Shown here: positions 1 to 6,208 of the stretch, in pieces | How positions within the stretch are numbered: position 1 is the stretch's first letter | Layout of the letters: the number at the start of each line of letters is the position of its first letter | Assembly (NCBI GenBank): GCA_014534385.1 | Contig: JACVRP010000026.1 | Coordinates: 1 to 17,382, forward strand | Source: Cyanobacteria bacterium Co-bin13 | Lineage (GTDB): Bacteria; Cyanobacteriota; Cyanobacteriia; Phormidesmidales; Phormidesmidaceae | Direction: 5' to 3' | Length of the DNA stretch: 17,382 nt | The notes under the pieces: generated by a model | What the model was told of the DNA's origin: nothing | What the model saw: the letters and a program-made list of their open reading frames with translations, nothing else | Database searches by the model: none | Made by a program: the position numbers and the translations under genes

Positions 1-414
1 CAAGCAGTACATCAAGATACTGCCGTATTCCAGCTATTTCCGCCTAACTATATTGTAGGAGCCTGGATTGCCTGCGAGGATATTGCAGTCGATAGTGGGC
101 CGCTGATGTACTATCCAAAATCTCACCGAGAGCAGTTATTTGAGGCCTTCAATAACTATCCCCAAACCAGTCTTAGAACAGCAAGCAGCGAAGTAACTAA
201 CGCCTATTTAGACTATGTAAATAATCTTGCCTCTAAGCACCGGAAACAATTATTTTTAGGGAAAAAAGGAGACGTTTTTCTCTGGCACGGCATGTTGCTT
301 CATGGTGGCAGCGAAGTACAAAACCCAAGCCAAACCCGCCAGTCCTATGTAGTCCACTTCGTACCGCCAGATAAGGAAGTATCTAGTCAGATATTAGGCC
401 CCCTTAACTGGTGA
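1..414 (+). CDS. Phytanoyl-CoA dioxygenase (PhyH)-like Fe(II)/2-oxoglutarate oxygenase, 3' end only
   Basis: The reading frame is open from the first base of the window and ends at a TGA at 412-414, so only the last 137 residues are present and the start lies outside. The iron-binding triad of the PhyH family is visible: an H-x-D pair near the left edge (VHQDT, residues 4 and 6 of the fragment) and a distal histidine in the segment WHGMLLHGGS. An arginine follows in QTRQSYVVHF, where the family binds the 2-oxoglutarate carboxylate. The segment DSGPLMYYPKSHRE between them is also typical. Family members hydroxylate small molecules or lipids using O2 and 2-oxoglutarate; the substrate here cannot be told. 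The fragment is more AT-rich than the rest of the window, which might point to transfer. It converges on the coiled-coil gene ending at 505, and the 90-base gap between them shows no convincing terminator. Confidence 0.75.
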   Translation, partial: QAVHQDTAVFQLFPPNYIVGAWIACEDIAVDSGPLMYYPKSHREQLFEAFNNYPQTSLRTASSEVTNAYLDYVNNLASKHRKQLFLGKKGDVFLWHGMLLHGGSEVQNPSQTRQSYVVHFVPPDKEVSSQILGPLNW

Positions 415-504
415 CGTTTACCTTTAAAATTCACAAGGATCTTAGGGAATCAACCTACTGTTTCTACAAGATCAATACTTTGAGACCAACGCTTTAGGAA
501 ACCC

Positions 505-1359
505 TTAGTTCTGGTTCCTGTGTCCGTTGGCAACAGGGGACTTAGTGAGTTTTCGCACGTGGTCTTGTAAAAAGACGATGGAGCGATGGTTGCTCTCTAC
601 AAACTTAGGAACGATGCTTAGCCGGGCTACCATCTTCTCTATGGAGACAATGCGATCTTCAAGCACAGTTGCGTGTTGCAACGTTTCAGACATCTTGTCT
701 AGGGTGGAGTTACCTTGTGTCCCTACAGTTTCAAGGGTAGTTTCAACAGTGTTTTCGACGGCGGTTAGGCGAGTGCCTAACTCAGTCATCTGCGCGTTTG
801 CAGTGTTTGCCCACTGCTTTAGCTGCAACTCGCTTTCTGTAGTGGATGCTAGGGCGGTTGCGATCGCAGCCAAATCAGTTTGCTCCAGCGCTTGTTCCAC
901 CGCGCTCAGTCGGCTGTCTAGCCGGATGACGGCCTGACTTAAACTCTGCACGCACTGCGCCCAATCCTGGTTGGCCCGTAAGGCGGCTTCGATGCCCTCA
1001 AGCCGGTTTTCCAGCAGGGCAACTGACTGGGTGCGATCGCAAGACTGCTCAATCAAGCAGCTAAACTTGGCCAATAGCTGGTCTACGGTACCGACCTGCC
1101 CACTGCCGACCGGACCTGCCTGGGCTTGCCCCTTCTCTGAACTGGCTGGAGCAGAACTGGCTGGGGGTTCTGGTTGGGGCGCTGTCGCTTTAGATTCCAG
1201 CGTGCGGTTCACCAGGTTGACCAGCCATTTCGCGACAGCCATGATCGTTTCCTCAACCACAACCTGCGTCATGGGCGGCGACTGGGCCGGAGACGGGGGT
1301 GAAGTCGGCTGACAATCCTGCATTTTTTGACTGCTAAAGAATCGAGATAGCCAACTCAT
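505..1359 (-). CDS. Hypothetical coiled-coil protein, third gene of a minus-strand cluster
   Basis: A 284-residue protein of no family I recognise. Residues 1-50 hold a short segment with some hydrophobic character (IMAVAKWLVNLV, about 39-50) that looks too short and mixed for a clear membrane span. Residues 55-95 are a low-complexity Pro/Ala/Ser/Gln/Gly linker. From about 95 to the end the protein is predicted by eye to be helical and coiled-coil. A motif of the form R-[LI]-x-x-[IVE]-E recurs four times (ENRLEGIEAAL about 117, DSRLSAVEQAL about 148, GTRLTAVENTV about 195, EDRIVSIEKMV about 234). The ATG at 1357-1359 has an AGGG about seven bases upstream. It lies 57 bases after the 183-aa gene in the same direction, so co-transcription is likely. 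An opposite-strand frame inside it is taken as a shadow. The function is unknown; a structural or scaffold role is only a guess. Confidence 0.6.
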   Translation of the reverse strand: MSWLSRFFSSQKMQDCQPTSPPSPAQSPPMTQVVVEETIMAVAKWLVNLVNRTLESKATAPQPEPPASSAPASSEKGQAQAGPVGSGQVGTVDQLLAKFSCLIEQSCDRTQSVALLENRLEGIEAALRANQDWAQCVQSLSQAVIRLDSRLSAVEQALEQTDLAAIATALASTTESELQLKQWANTANAQMTELGTRLTAVENTVETTLETVGTQGNSTLDKMSETLQHATVLEDRIVSIEKMVARLSIVPKFVESNHRSIVFLQDHVRKLTKSPVANGHRNQN

Positions 1360-1416
1360 AGAAATGCCCTGTAAAGCTGAGGGTGGTCATCAGGTCGAGC
1401 AGTGGGCTTAGAGCCG

Positions 1417-1968
1417 TCAGGCGTTCAGTTCATCCGCACTCAGCGGCACGAGCTTATAAAGGGTTTCAGGTTCTGGCGCAGTCACCGGCTCAGCAGGTAC
1501 CGAGATTTCTCCAGCCGCGCTCTTGACTCCCTGCACCGCGCTTTGAACCGTGCCATTAACGTCATCGGCGGTGTCTTGCACAGTATGAACCGTGCTTCTT
1601 ACTGTGCCGCTGATGCCCTCAGCCGTTCCCCGTACGGCCTCACTGATTTCCTGGGTCGTATGATTGACCTCCGTCGCAACGCTTTGAACCGCGTCTCCAA
1701 CCCCTTTGACCGTTTTATCGATTTCAGCGGTTGTTTTTTTAACGGTATCGCCAATGTCCCCAATGGATCTGTTAATGCGATCGACGGCCTGCCTGTTAGA
1801 CAGGGCTCCGGCAATACTCCCCAGAGCCGCCCCCACCAGAGCCCCGATCGCAACTCTGGTGAGGAGTCGCTTGCCGGAGGGAATGTTTTCTTCAGAGGGG
1901 GCGTTGGCGGCTGGAGAAACCGAGTTCCCGTCTCTTTCAGTCACAGTCTCCTGATTCGTCGTGACCAT
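1417..1968 (-). CDS. Hypothetical small membrane protein with glycine-zipper segment and amphipathic helices
   Basis: A 183-residue protein. A polar N-terminus (1-33) is followed by a glycine-rich hydrophobic stretch (about 37-57, containing IGALVGAALGSIAGAL) of the glycine-zipper type. After it comes a long run of Thr/Val/Asp-rich amphipathic helix (about 60-155) with repeated units such as GDTVKKTTAEIDKTVKGVGD, GTAEGISGTVRSTV and DVNGTVQSAV. The C-terminal tail is Pro/Glu-rich. The same architecture is seen in the upstream 354-aa protein (LLVGGLVGATVGTLIGALAN in place of this zipper), so the two look like tandem paralogues. Its ATG overlaps the upstream TAA (TAATG) behind a strong AAGGAGG site, which implies translational coupling. 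Such proteins resemble YtxH-like or apolipoprotein-like stress or membrane-associated proteins in general style, but I cannot assign a family. Confidence 0.7.
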   Translation of the reverse strand: MVTTNQETVTERDGNSVSPAANAPSEENIPSGKRLLTRVAIGALVGAALGSIAGALSNRQAVDRINRSIGDIGDTVKKTTAEIDKTVKGVGDAVQSVATEVNHTTQEISEAVRGTAEGISGTVRSTVHTVQDTADDVNGTVQSAVQGVKSAAGEISVPAEPVTAPEPETLYKLVPLSADELNA

Positions 1969-1980
1969 TATCTCCTCCTT
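1966..1980 (-). promoter_or_regulatory. Shine-Dalgarno site and TAATG start/stop overlap between the two zipper-protein genes
   Basis: Read on the minus strand, this stretch contains AAGGAGGAGA, then the TAA of the 354-aa gene sharing its last A with the ATG of the 183-aa gene. The ribosome site is the strongest in the window and lies inside the end of the upstream coding region. Termination of the first protein and re-initiation for the second are therefore likely to be coupled. Confidence 0.8.
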
Positions 1981-3032
1981 GATTCCTCGTTCGGGTGACT
2001 AATTTCGACGTCTGGAAAAGGATCTGGCTGGGTGGAGGGGTTGGTAATTTCTTCTTTGACAAATCCTGGTGGCGTGGAGCTGATGAGATCGTCCTGTATT
2101 TCACTTCCTTCCAGCAGAGTATCCAACAGTACGTCAACGTCTTCCGAGGTGTCTAAGGCAATCACCACCTCTGCAACCGGCTCTTCAATGGTTGAGGGCA
2201 CTAACGGTTCTGGCTGAGTTTCTCCGGCCTCATCGATCATTTCATCAATGGTTTGCTGGGTGGAGGCGCTGGCTGCCTTGGCAGCGTTGGCCGTTTCTTG
2301 CACTGTGTTATCCACAGACGCTGCGGCGGCTTTGGCCGTTTCGGCGGCGCTAGTCGTGACCTGCTGAGTTTCTCGGGTTAGCTTGCCAATCGCTAGGTTT
2401 GCCTGGTTAGCACCGGTTTGCACGGCTTCGGCAGCGGCAACTACCATGTCGCTCTCTAGTCGCTGGGTGCCTTCGGCAATCTCCCTGACGGCTTGGTTGA
2501 TCTGCTTGGAAGTGGACTGGACTGCCTCGGTCGTGGCCGTTTTTACCTGTTGGGTGCCTTCAGCAATGCCTGCTGCTGCGTCTTGGGTTGAACCCACTAC
2601 GGCATAGGTGACACCCTCACTCACGCTACGGGCAGCATCCCCAACTCCCTGGGCTGCTTGACCTAGGCCTTCACCGACGGTTTTGAGGGCGCGGTTTACC
2701 CCCTGGGCGCTGTGATTAAAGCCCTTGGAGGTTTTGCGGTTAGCCAGAGCGCCTATGAGGGTTCCCACGGTTGCGCCTACCAGCCCGCCCACCAAGAGTC
2801 TTGTCAGAGCTGGGTTAGATTGGCCTTTGGGGGAGCTTTCGGGCGGCCGCTCTGTTACGGGAGCGGTTTCTACAGCGATGGGAGCGGTTTCTACAACCGG
2901 TTTTACTTCTACCGCAGGCGCTGCTACAGGAGGATTTTCCGAGCGAAGGTTGGTTGAGGGGGTGGAAGCTGCAGGGGTGGCTGGCTGGAAATTGGGCTGT
3001 TTTTGAGTGATGGGCTGCTGGTCACGAGTCAT
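1968..3032 (-). CDS. Hypothetical membrane protein with glycine zipper and long Ala/Thr/Gln-rich helical repeat region
   Basis: A 354-residue protein, first gene of the minus-strand cluster. Residues 1-75 are a disordered Pro/Thr/Val/Glu-rich leader that includes a seven-residue tandem repeat (VETAPIA, VETAPVT). A glycine-zipper hydrophobic segment spans about 78-98 (LLVGGLVGATVGTLIGAL). Residues 105-265 form a long amphipathic helical region rich in Ala, Thr, Gln and Val with recurring units (GVGDAARSVSEGV, AGIAEGTQQVKTA, REIAEGTQRLESD, SAAETAKAAAASV). It has the spacing seen in late-embryogenesis-like, apolipoprotein-like or YtxH-like proteins. Residues 270-354 are an acidic, Pro/Ser-rich tail. 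The ATG at 3030-3032 has an AGGAGG about ten bases upstream. I infer membrane anchoring through the zipper with the helical region lying on a membrane or another protein. No enzyme motif is present and no function can be named. Confidence 0.7.
   Translation of the reverse strand: MTRDQQPITQKQPNFQPATPAASTPSTNLRSENPPVAAPAVEVKPVVETAPIAVETAPVTERPPESSPKGQSNPALTRLLVGGLVGATVGTLIGALANRKTSKGFNHSAQGVNRALKTVGEGLGQAAQGVGDAARSVSEGVTYAVVGSTQDAAAGIAEGTQQVKTATTEAVQSTSKQINQAVREIAEGTQRLESDMVVAAAEAVQTGANQANLAIGKLTRETQQVTTSAAETAKAAAASVDNTVQETANAAKAASASTQQTIDEMIDEAGETQPEPLVPSTIEEPVAEVVIALDTSEDVDVLLDTLLEGSEIQDDLISSTPPGFVKEEITNPSTQPDPFPDVEISHPNEESRRR
2859..2895 (-). repeat. 21-base tandem repeat inside the 354-aa gene
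   Basis: The 16-base string GGGAGCGGTTTCTACA (plus strand) occurs at 2859-2874 and again at 2880-2895, a period of 21 bases or seven codons. In the protein this gives VETAPIA-VETAPVT. It is in frame and lies in the disordered leader, consistent with a small replication-slippage duplication. Confidence 0.85.
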
Positions 3033-3152
3033 AGATACTTCCCTCCTATTACAGGTCCTAAGTAGTGGTCAATACTTTTCAGCAAAACTGACTCGGCCTG
3101 TGTTTCATAGCTCGGAGTGAACTAATGCCCAGCGCAGTTTCGAGGTTGACTT

Positions 3153-3176
3153 TTACCGCAGCGCACTTACCGCAGC
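3153..3176. repeat. Direct repeat TTACCGCAGC, candidate operator
   Basis: TTACCGCAGC occurs at 3153-3162 and 3167-3176, a 14-base period. It lies in the 237-base region between the divergent 354-aa and secreted-protein genes, and 25 bases upstream of the candidate -35 at 3201. Its position suits a regulator-binding site, but no regulator can be named. I saw no convincing promoter for the leftward 354-aa gene in this region. Confidence 0.4.
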
Positions 3177-3200
3177 TAAGTCGTCATCACCCTATCAATT

Positions 3201-3228
3201 TTGACTAAGGCCTCAATTAAACTATGGA
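3201..3228 (+). promoter_or_regulatory. Candidate sigma70-type promoter of the secreted-protein gene
   Basis: TTGACT at 3201-3206 is followed after 16 bases by TATGGA at 3223-3228, a reasonable -35 and a weak -10. Transcription would then start near 3235, about 35 bases before the ATG at 3270. If this is right, the TTG at 3201 cannot be the translation start. Confidence 0.4.
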
Positions 3229-3269
3229 GGGATCTAAAATCGCCGAGAGGGGTATATCGCGAAAAACCG

Positions 3270-3824
3270 ATGTGGCGAACTAGCTGGCTTTTGGGGATGG
3301 GTTTGGCATTGCTGGGGCTGGGTTCGGAACCTGTCTTAGCACAGCGCTGTGTCTACAGGGGTGCGATCGCACCCGCACCGACAACTCGCACGTATCAGCA
3401 CCGCGAATTAGGCTTTACCTTTGAAATTCCGGCTAACTTCCGGGCCATGGGGCTCGAAAACAGCCGAGTCGCCTTTTATGATCCGGCCACCTTTGAGTAT
3501 GTTCAGTGTGCCGTACGCAGCCGTCAGGTGCCCCAGGTGGCCCCAGCAGCCACGCTGTACGTTAACTATGCTCCCCTACAGGAGAGCAGCCTGCTAGCGC
3601 TAACCCAACGGGTGCGGCCCTGGCTATTTTTCTATCAGCCCGCCTATGAACCCATCGCAGCAGGGAATATCCCGGTCTTGCCGTACCGCTACGTCCATGA
3701 AATTTACGGCAATTCTGTGCAGGCGCTATCGTTTCGCTCGCCCGATCAGCAGTGGCTAGTAACGCTGGAAGGAGCCCCCGATAACCCAGTCACGCCCTTA
3801 GCCCTGACAACGCTACAACCCTAG
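3270..3824 (+). CDS. Hypothetical secreted (periplasmic) protein
   Basis: A 184-residue protein from the ATG at 3270. That start places a textbook Sec signal peptide at the N-terminus: a positive MWR, a hydrophobic core LLGMGLALLGLG, and a cleavage site after SEPVLA (about residue 24). The frame stays open upstream to a TTG at 3201, but that would put 23 polar residues before the signal. The mature part holds a segment LGFTFEIPANFRAM and two cysteines (about residues 27 and 80) that could form a disulfide. The C-terminal half is mixed beta-like with many Tyr, Phe and Pro residues. I do not recognise the family; the F-x-I/P-x-x-F segment is common in cyanobacterial periplasmic proteins and PsbP-like folds, but that is too weak to name it. 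Ribosome binding upstream is poor (AGAGGGG lies about 17 bases away). It stands alone between divergent and same-strand neighbours. Confidence 0.65.
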   Translation: MWRTSWLLGMGLALLGLGSEPVLAQRCVYRGAIAPAPTTRTYQHRELGFTFEIPANFRAMGLENSRVAFYDPATFEYVQCAVRSRQVPQVAPAATLYVNYAPLQESSLLALTQRVRPWLFFYQPAYEPIAAGNIPVLPYRYVHEIYGNSVQALSFRSPDQQWLVTLEGAPDNPVTPLALTTLQP

Positions 3825-4012
3825 CAGTCAGAGTTTAAGCACTAGTCTCAATAGCCCCAGCTTTTTCAACTGGCAGTCTAGTCTGTCTATCCTGGCACTC
3901 CTACAGCCGTTTTCACCCGCACTTACTACCCGTCTACCCATCCACCCACCCCATCCCATAGCCTCCAATCATTAAGACTGAAAATAGGCGTGCTATCCCC
4001 TCTGCGCCCTGA

Positions 4013-4018
4013 TATAAC
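4013..4018 (+). promoter_or_regulatory. Candidate -10 element for the GUN4-domain gene pair
   Basis: TATAAC at 4013-4018 matches five of six bases of the -10 consensus and would start transcription near 4025, about 36 bases before the ATG at 4061. No good -35 is seen at the usual distance, which is common in cyanobacterial promoters. The rest of the 236-base gap 3825-4060 shows only a C-rich stretch of short CCCA-type units around 3930-3958. Confidence 0.35.
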
Positions 4019-4060
4019 ATTGGCAAGCAACCCCTGTTATTACGCATTAGAAGCAAAGCT

Positions 4061-5605
4061 ATGGTATCGGGAGCACCGTTAGCAACAAACACCCTGGTAA
4101 AGGTTGTTGTGCAAATTACGGATACGGATTTGGACCCCAAGGAACGGGCGGAGGAAGCGCAGTCCATCCACGGGGATCTGCAGCGCGCCAGCGAGATGCA
4201 GGGGGTTCGCATGGGCTTTTTAGAACGGGTGACCAATGAGGGCACGCTGCAGTTTGGGGTCCGCTTTACCGTTGGCGGCGAGCAGGTGCGGGGGGTGCTG
4301 GAGGAGCTGTGCGATCGCATCGAAGATCGCCCGGTTGAAGTTCTAGTCACCCTGTATATCGACGCCATGACGCTCCAGGTCAAAACCCGCGACGCGGAGG
4401 AGCTAGCAGCCACCATCCAGGCTGCCGAACTGCTGGTGCCCCCTCGCCGCACCTTCTTGGCCAAGGCCGAAACCTACGCCCGCAGCTACGGCGAATTTTC
4501 GCCTGCAGAGATCGCCAATCTGGAGTGGATGCGGCAGCAGCTCGACATTCCCGGCCCAGAAGCCGAACGGCTAGTGGCCAAAGCCCTGGGCCCCTATCGC
4601 ACCCGGCAGGCCAAACAACAGCGCTACCGGGAAGTGCTGGTTGAGGAGCTAGGTCGCCAGTTTCCGCCCACCGATGAGAGCCGAGAAACCCTCAAGGAAT
4701 ATGCTGTCAATCTGAAGCTGCCCGCCGCAGACGAGCTGGCTATTTTTGAAGAAGTGGTGCGTAAAATTCAGGGCGATGCCGAAGTCAAGCTCAGCGAAAA
4801 GGACTCGGCAGCCGTTACCACCCTGCTGCAGGAAAATACCCGGCTACAGGCAGAACTGCAGCAGCAGCAGGCCGCTGACAGGCAGGCCACCCTCGAAAAC
4901 TACCGCACCGAGTTTGCTAAAACCATCGAAACCAGCCTTTACCCGCTGCAGTACGACCAGGGCCGACTAGAGCAAGCCCGCCTGATCTGGAATATCCCTG
5001 CTGAAGAGGCCAAAGCCATTGAGCAGGCCGAAACCGCCCGTCGCTACGGCGGCATTCAATCGGCAGTAGGAGCCGACTACAGCCGTCTGCGGGAGCTGCT
5101 GTGGCAGGGCAAATGGCAGGAGGCCGATCGAGAGACCGAGCGCGCCTTGCTCAAGGCCTTTAACCTGGTAGGCCAAGCTAGCAACGCCAATCAGCCGCTG
5201 CAGGATGTCCGCATTGTCGATCACGCCACCCTGGAGCAGTTGCCCTGCGTGGATCTGCTCACAATTGACCAGCTGTGGCGGCGCTACAGCGACAGCCGCT
5301 TTGGCTTTAGGGCGCAGGCGCAGATCTTCGAGGAGGTGGCGGCACAGCCCCAGGAGTTCTTGCGGGCCGTGGGCTGGTCCGAAGGCTTGAGCCTAGGTAA
5401 TACGTCCTTAATCCAGTCCAGCCAGCCCTACAATCGGCTGCAGTTTAGTCGGGAGGCCCCCGAAGGCCATCTGCCGACCTGGCGCTGGTGCTGCCCCAGC
5501 CTAGAGGGGGGCTACGTGGTTGACGAAAACATAGTTGACGCCTTTTTGAGCCGCCTGATCAACGCCTGTCAAATTCTGCAGTCTGCTGCTTCCCCTAATG
5601 CATAG
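4061..5605 (+). CDS. Multidomain protein with C-terminal GUN4 domain
   Basis: A 514-residue protein. Residues about 340-480 form a GUN4 domain, the fold that in chlorophyll synthesis binds protoporphyrins and stimulates Mg-chelatase. Visible signatures are YSRLRELLWQGKWQEADRET, then PCVDLLTIDQLWRRYSDSRF followed by GF, a GW, and APEGHLP. The canonical Gun4 N-terminal helical bundle is absent. Instead there is an N-terminal alpha/beta-looking region (about 12-126), which may be an effector-associated type domain. After it come helix-hairpin segments that recur three times with the pattern of a helix ending in L-x-[IL]-P followed by an acidic helix (about 147, 203 and 299), and a Gln-rich coiled coil (about 250-285). 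GUN4 domains are known in many cyanobacterial regulatory fusions with kinases or caspases, so porphyrin-responsive signalling is possible but unproven. The next gene starts five bases downstream and is also a GUN4 protein. Confidence 0.8.
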   Translation: MVSGAPLATNTLVKVVVQITDTDLDPKERAEEAQSIHGDLQRASEMQGVRMGFLERVTNEGTLQFGVRFTVGGEQVRGVLEELCDRIEDRPVEVLVTLYIDAMTLQVKTRDAEELAATIQAAELLVPPRRTFLAKAETYARSYGEFSPAEIANLEWMRQQLDIPGPEAERLVAKALGPYRTRQAKQQRYREVLVEELGRQFPPTDESRETLKEYAVNLKLPAADELAIFEEVVRKIQGDAEVKLSEKDSAAVTTLLQENTRLQAELQQQQAADRQATLENYRTEFAKTIETSLYPLQYDQGRLEQARLIWNIPAEEAKAIEQAETARRYGGIQSAVGADYSRLRELLWQGKWQEADRETERALLKAFNLVGQASNANQPLQDVRIVDHATLEQLPCVDLLTIDQLWRRYSDSRFGFRAQAQIFEEVAAQPQEFLRAVGWSEGLSLGNTSLIQSSQPYNRLQFSREAPEGHLPTWRWCCPSLEGGYVVDENIVDAFLSRLINACQILQSAASPNA

Positions 5606-5610
5606 CCACC

Positions 5611-6132
5611 ATGATCCAAGCTGCTTCACCCTGGACAACCGACGATCTCAAAATGATGCTGCAGCAGGAAGAATGGCAGGCTGCTGATCAAGTCACCTTT
5701 TGGCTGATGCTGCAGGCGGCCAATCGGCTGTCAGAGGGCTGGCTGGATGTGAATGCGATCGCAACCCTACCCTGCCCCCTGCTGCATGAACTCGACTACC
5801 TCTGGATCGAAGCCAGCCAGGGCCAGTTCGGCTTTTCCCAGCAGCGTGACATCTACATCCAAGAAGCCCAGTACGAAGCCTTTCAGTTCAGCCAGCAGGT
5901 CGGCTGGATTCTATTTCAGGTCAAGCCCGTCGCCTTTTTCAAGTTCTACGACTTCCTCAACTTCAGCCTCAGCGCCCCCCCAGGTCACCTACCAGCCCTC
6001 TGGTATTGGAAGCTCAACTGGGCCACATCCTGGCTCACGGGCGGCTTTGGCACCGGACGCGGTGCAGGATTTGGCGACACTCGTATGCTAGACGCAATGA
6101 TGCTGCGGCTCGATCGCTGTAGCCTGATCTAG
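5611..6132 (+). CDS. Stand-alone short GUN4-domain protein
   Basis: A 173-residue protein that is almost entirely one GUN4 domain. It shows WTTDDLKMMLQQEEWQAADQ near the N-terminus (about 8-27), a PCPLLHELDYLWIEASQGQF stretch followed by GFS (about 54-77), a QQVGW motif (about 95-99) and SAPPGHLPALWYW (about 121-133). A Gly-rich tail follows (TGGFGTGRGAGFGDTR). It lacks the N-terminal helical bundle of canonical Gun4, so it is unlikely to be the Mg-chelatase partner itself. The ATG at 5611 lies five bases after the previous stop and has no clear ribosome site, suggesting translational coupling with the 514-aa gene. The acidic/aromatic spacing differs from the first copy, so this is an old paralogue rather than a recent duplication. 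The role is unknown; ligand binding (tetrapyrrole or other) is an inference from the fold. Confidence 0.8.
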   Translation: MIQAASPWTTDDLKMMLQQEEWQAADQVTFWLMLQAANRLSEGWLDVNAIATLPCPLLHELDYLWIEASQGQFGFSQQRDIYIQEAQYEAFQFSQQVGWILFQVKPVAFFKFYDFLNFSLSAPPGHLPALWYWKLNWATSWLTGGFGTGRGAGFGDTRMLDAMMLRLDRCSLI

Positions 6133-6142
6133 GAAACCTGTC

Positions 6143-6186
6143 GTGAAAAAAACTCCCCTAGGCTGTACCTAGGGGAGTTTTTTCAC
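6143..6186. terminator. Bidirectional intrinsic terminator between the GUN4 pair and rpoC2
   Basis: The arms 6147-6162 and 6168-6183 are perfectly complementary over 16 bp (ACTCCCCTAGG core, with A6 on one side and T6 on the other). The loop is CTGTA, and GTG/CAC extends the stem across a one-base bulge. Read either way the GC-rich stem is followed by a run of U, so it can end transcription of both convergent units. It lies 10 bases after the second GUN4 stop and 22 bases after the rpoC2 stop. Confidence 0.95.
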
Positions 6187-6208
6187 TCATCTAGTCTGCA
6201 GGTCGCAA

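Noticed and set aside
438..473. Inverted repeat GATCTT...AAGATC in the gap between the two convergent genes
   Set aside because: Only six base pairs with a 24-base loop and no U-run; too weak to call a terminator.
527..1312. Two open frames on the plus strand opposite the 284-aa gene
   Set aside because: They overlap a gene with clear repeated heptads on the minus strand, have no ribosome site, and show unnatural Ser/Cys/Arg-rich composition.
1366..1377. The 12-mer GCCCTGTAAAGC shared with the rpoB leader (15977-15988)
   Set aside because: Chance matches of this length are expected several times in a window of this size; only the longer spaced repeat inside the leader was kept.
1402..2957. 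Several plus-strand frames opposite the two zipper-protein genes
   Set aside because: The minus-strand genes have strong ribosome sites, a TAATG overlap and a shared architecture; the opposite frames are biased-composition shadows.
3934..4464. A 176-codon minus-strand frame over the start of the GUN4 gene
   Set aside because: It is Ser/Arg-rich with no motif and overlaps a recognisable protein on the other strand.
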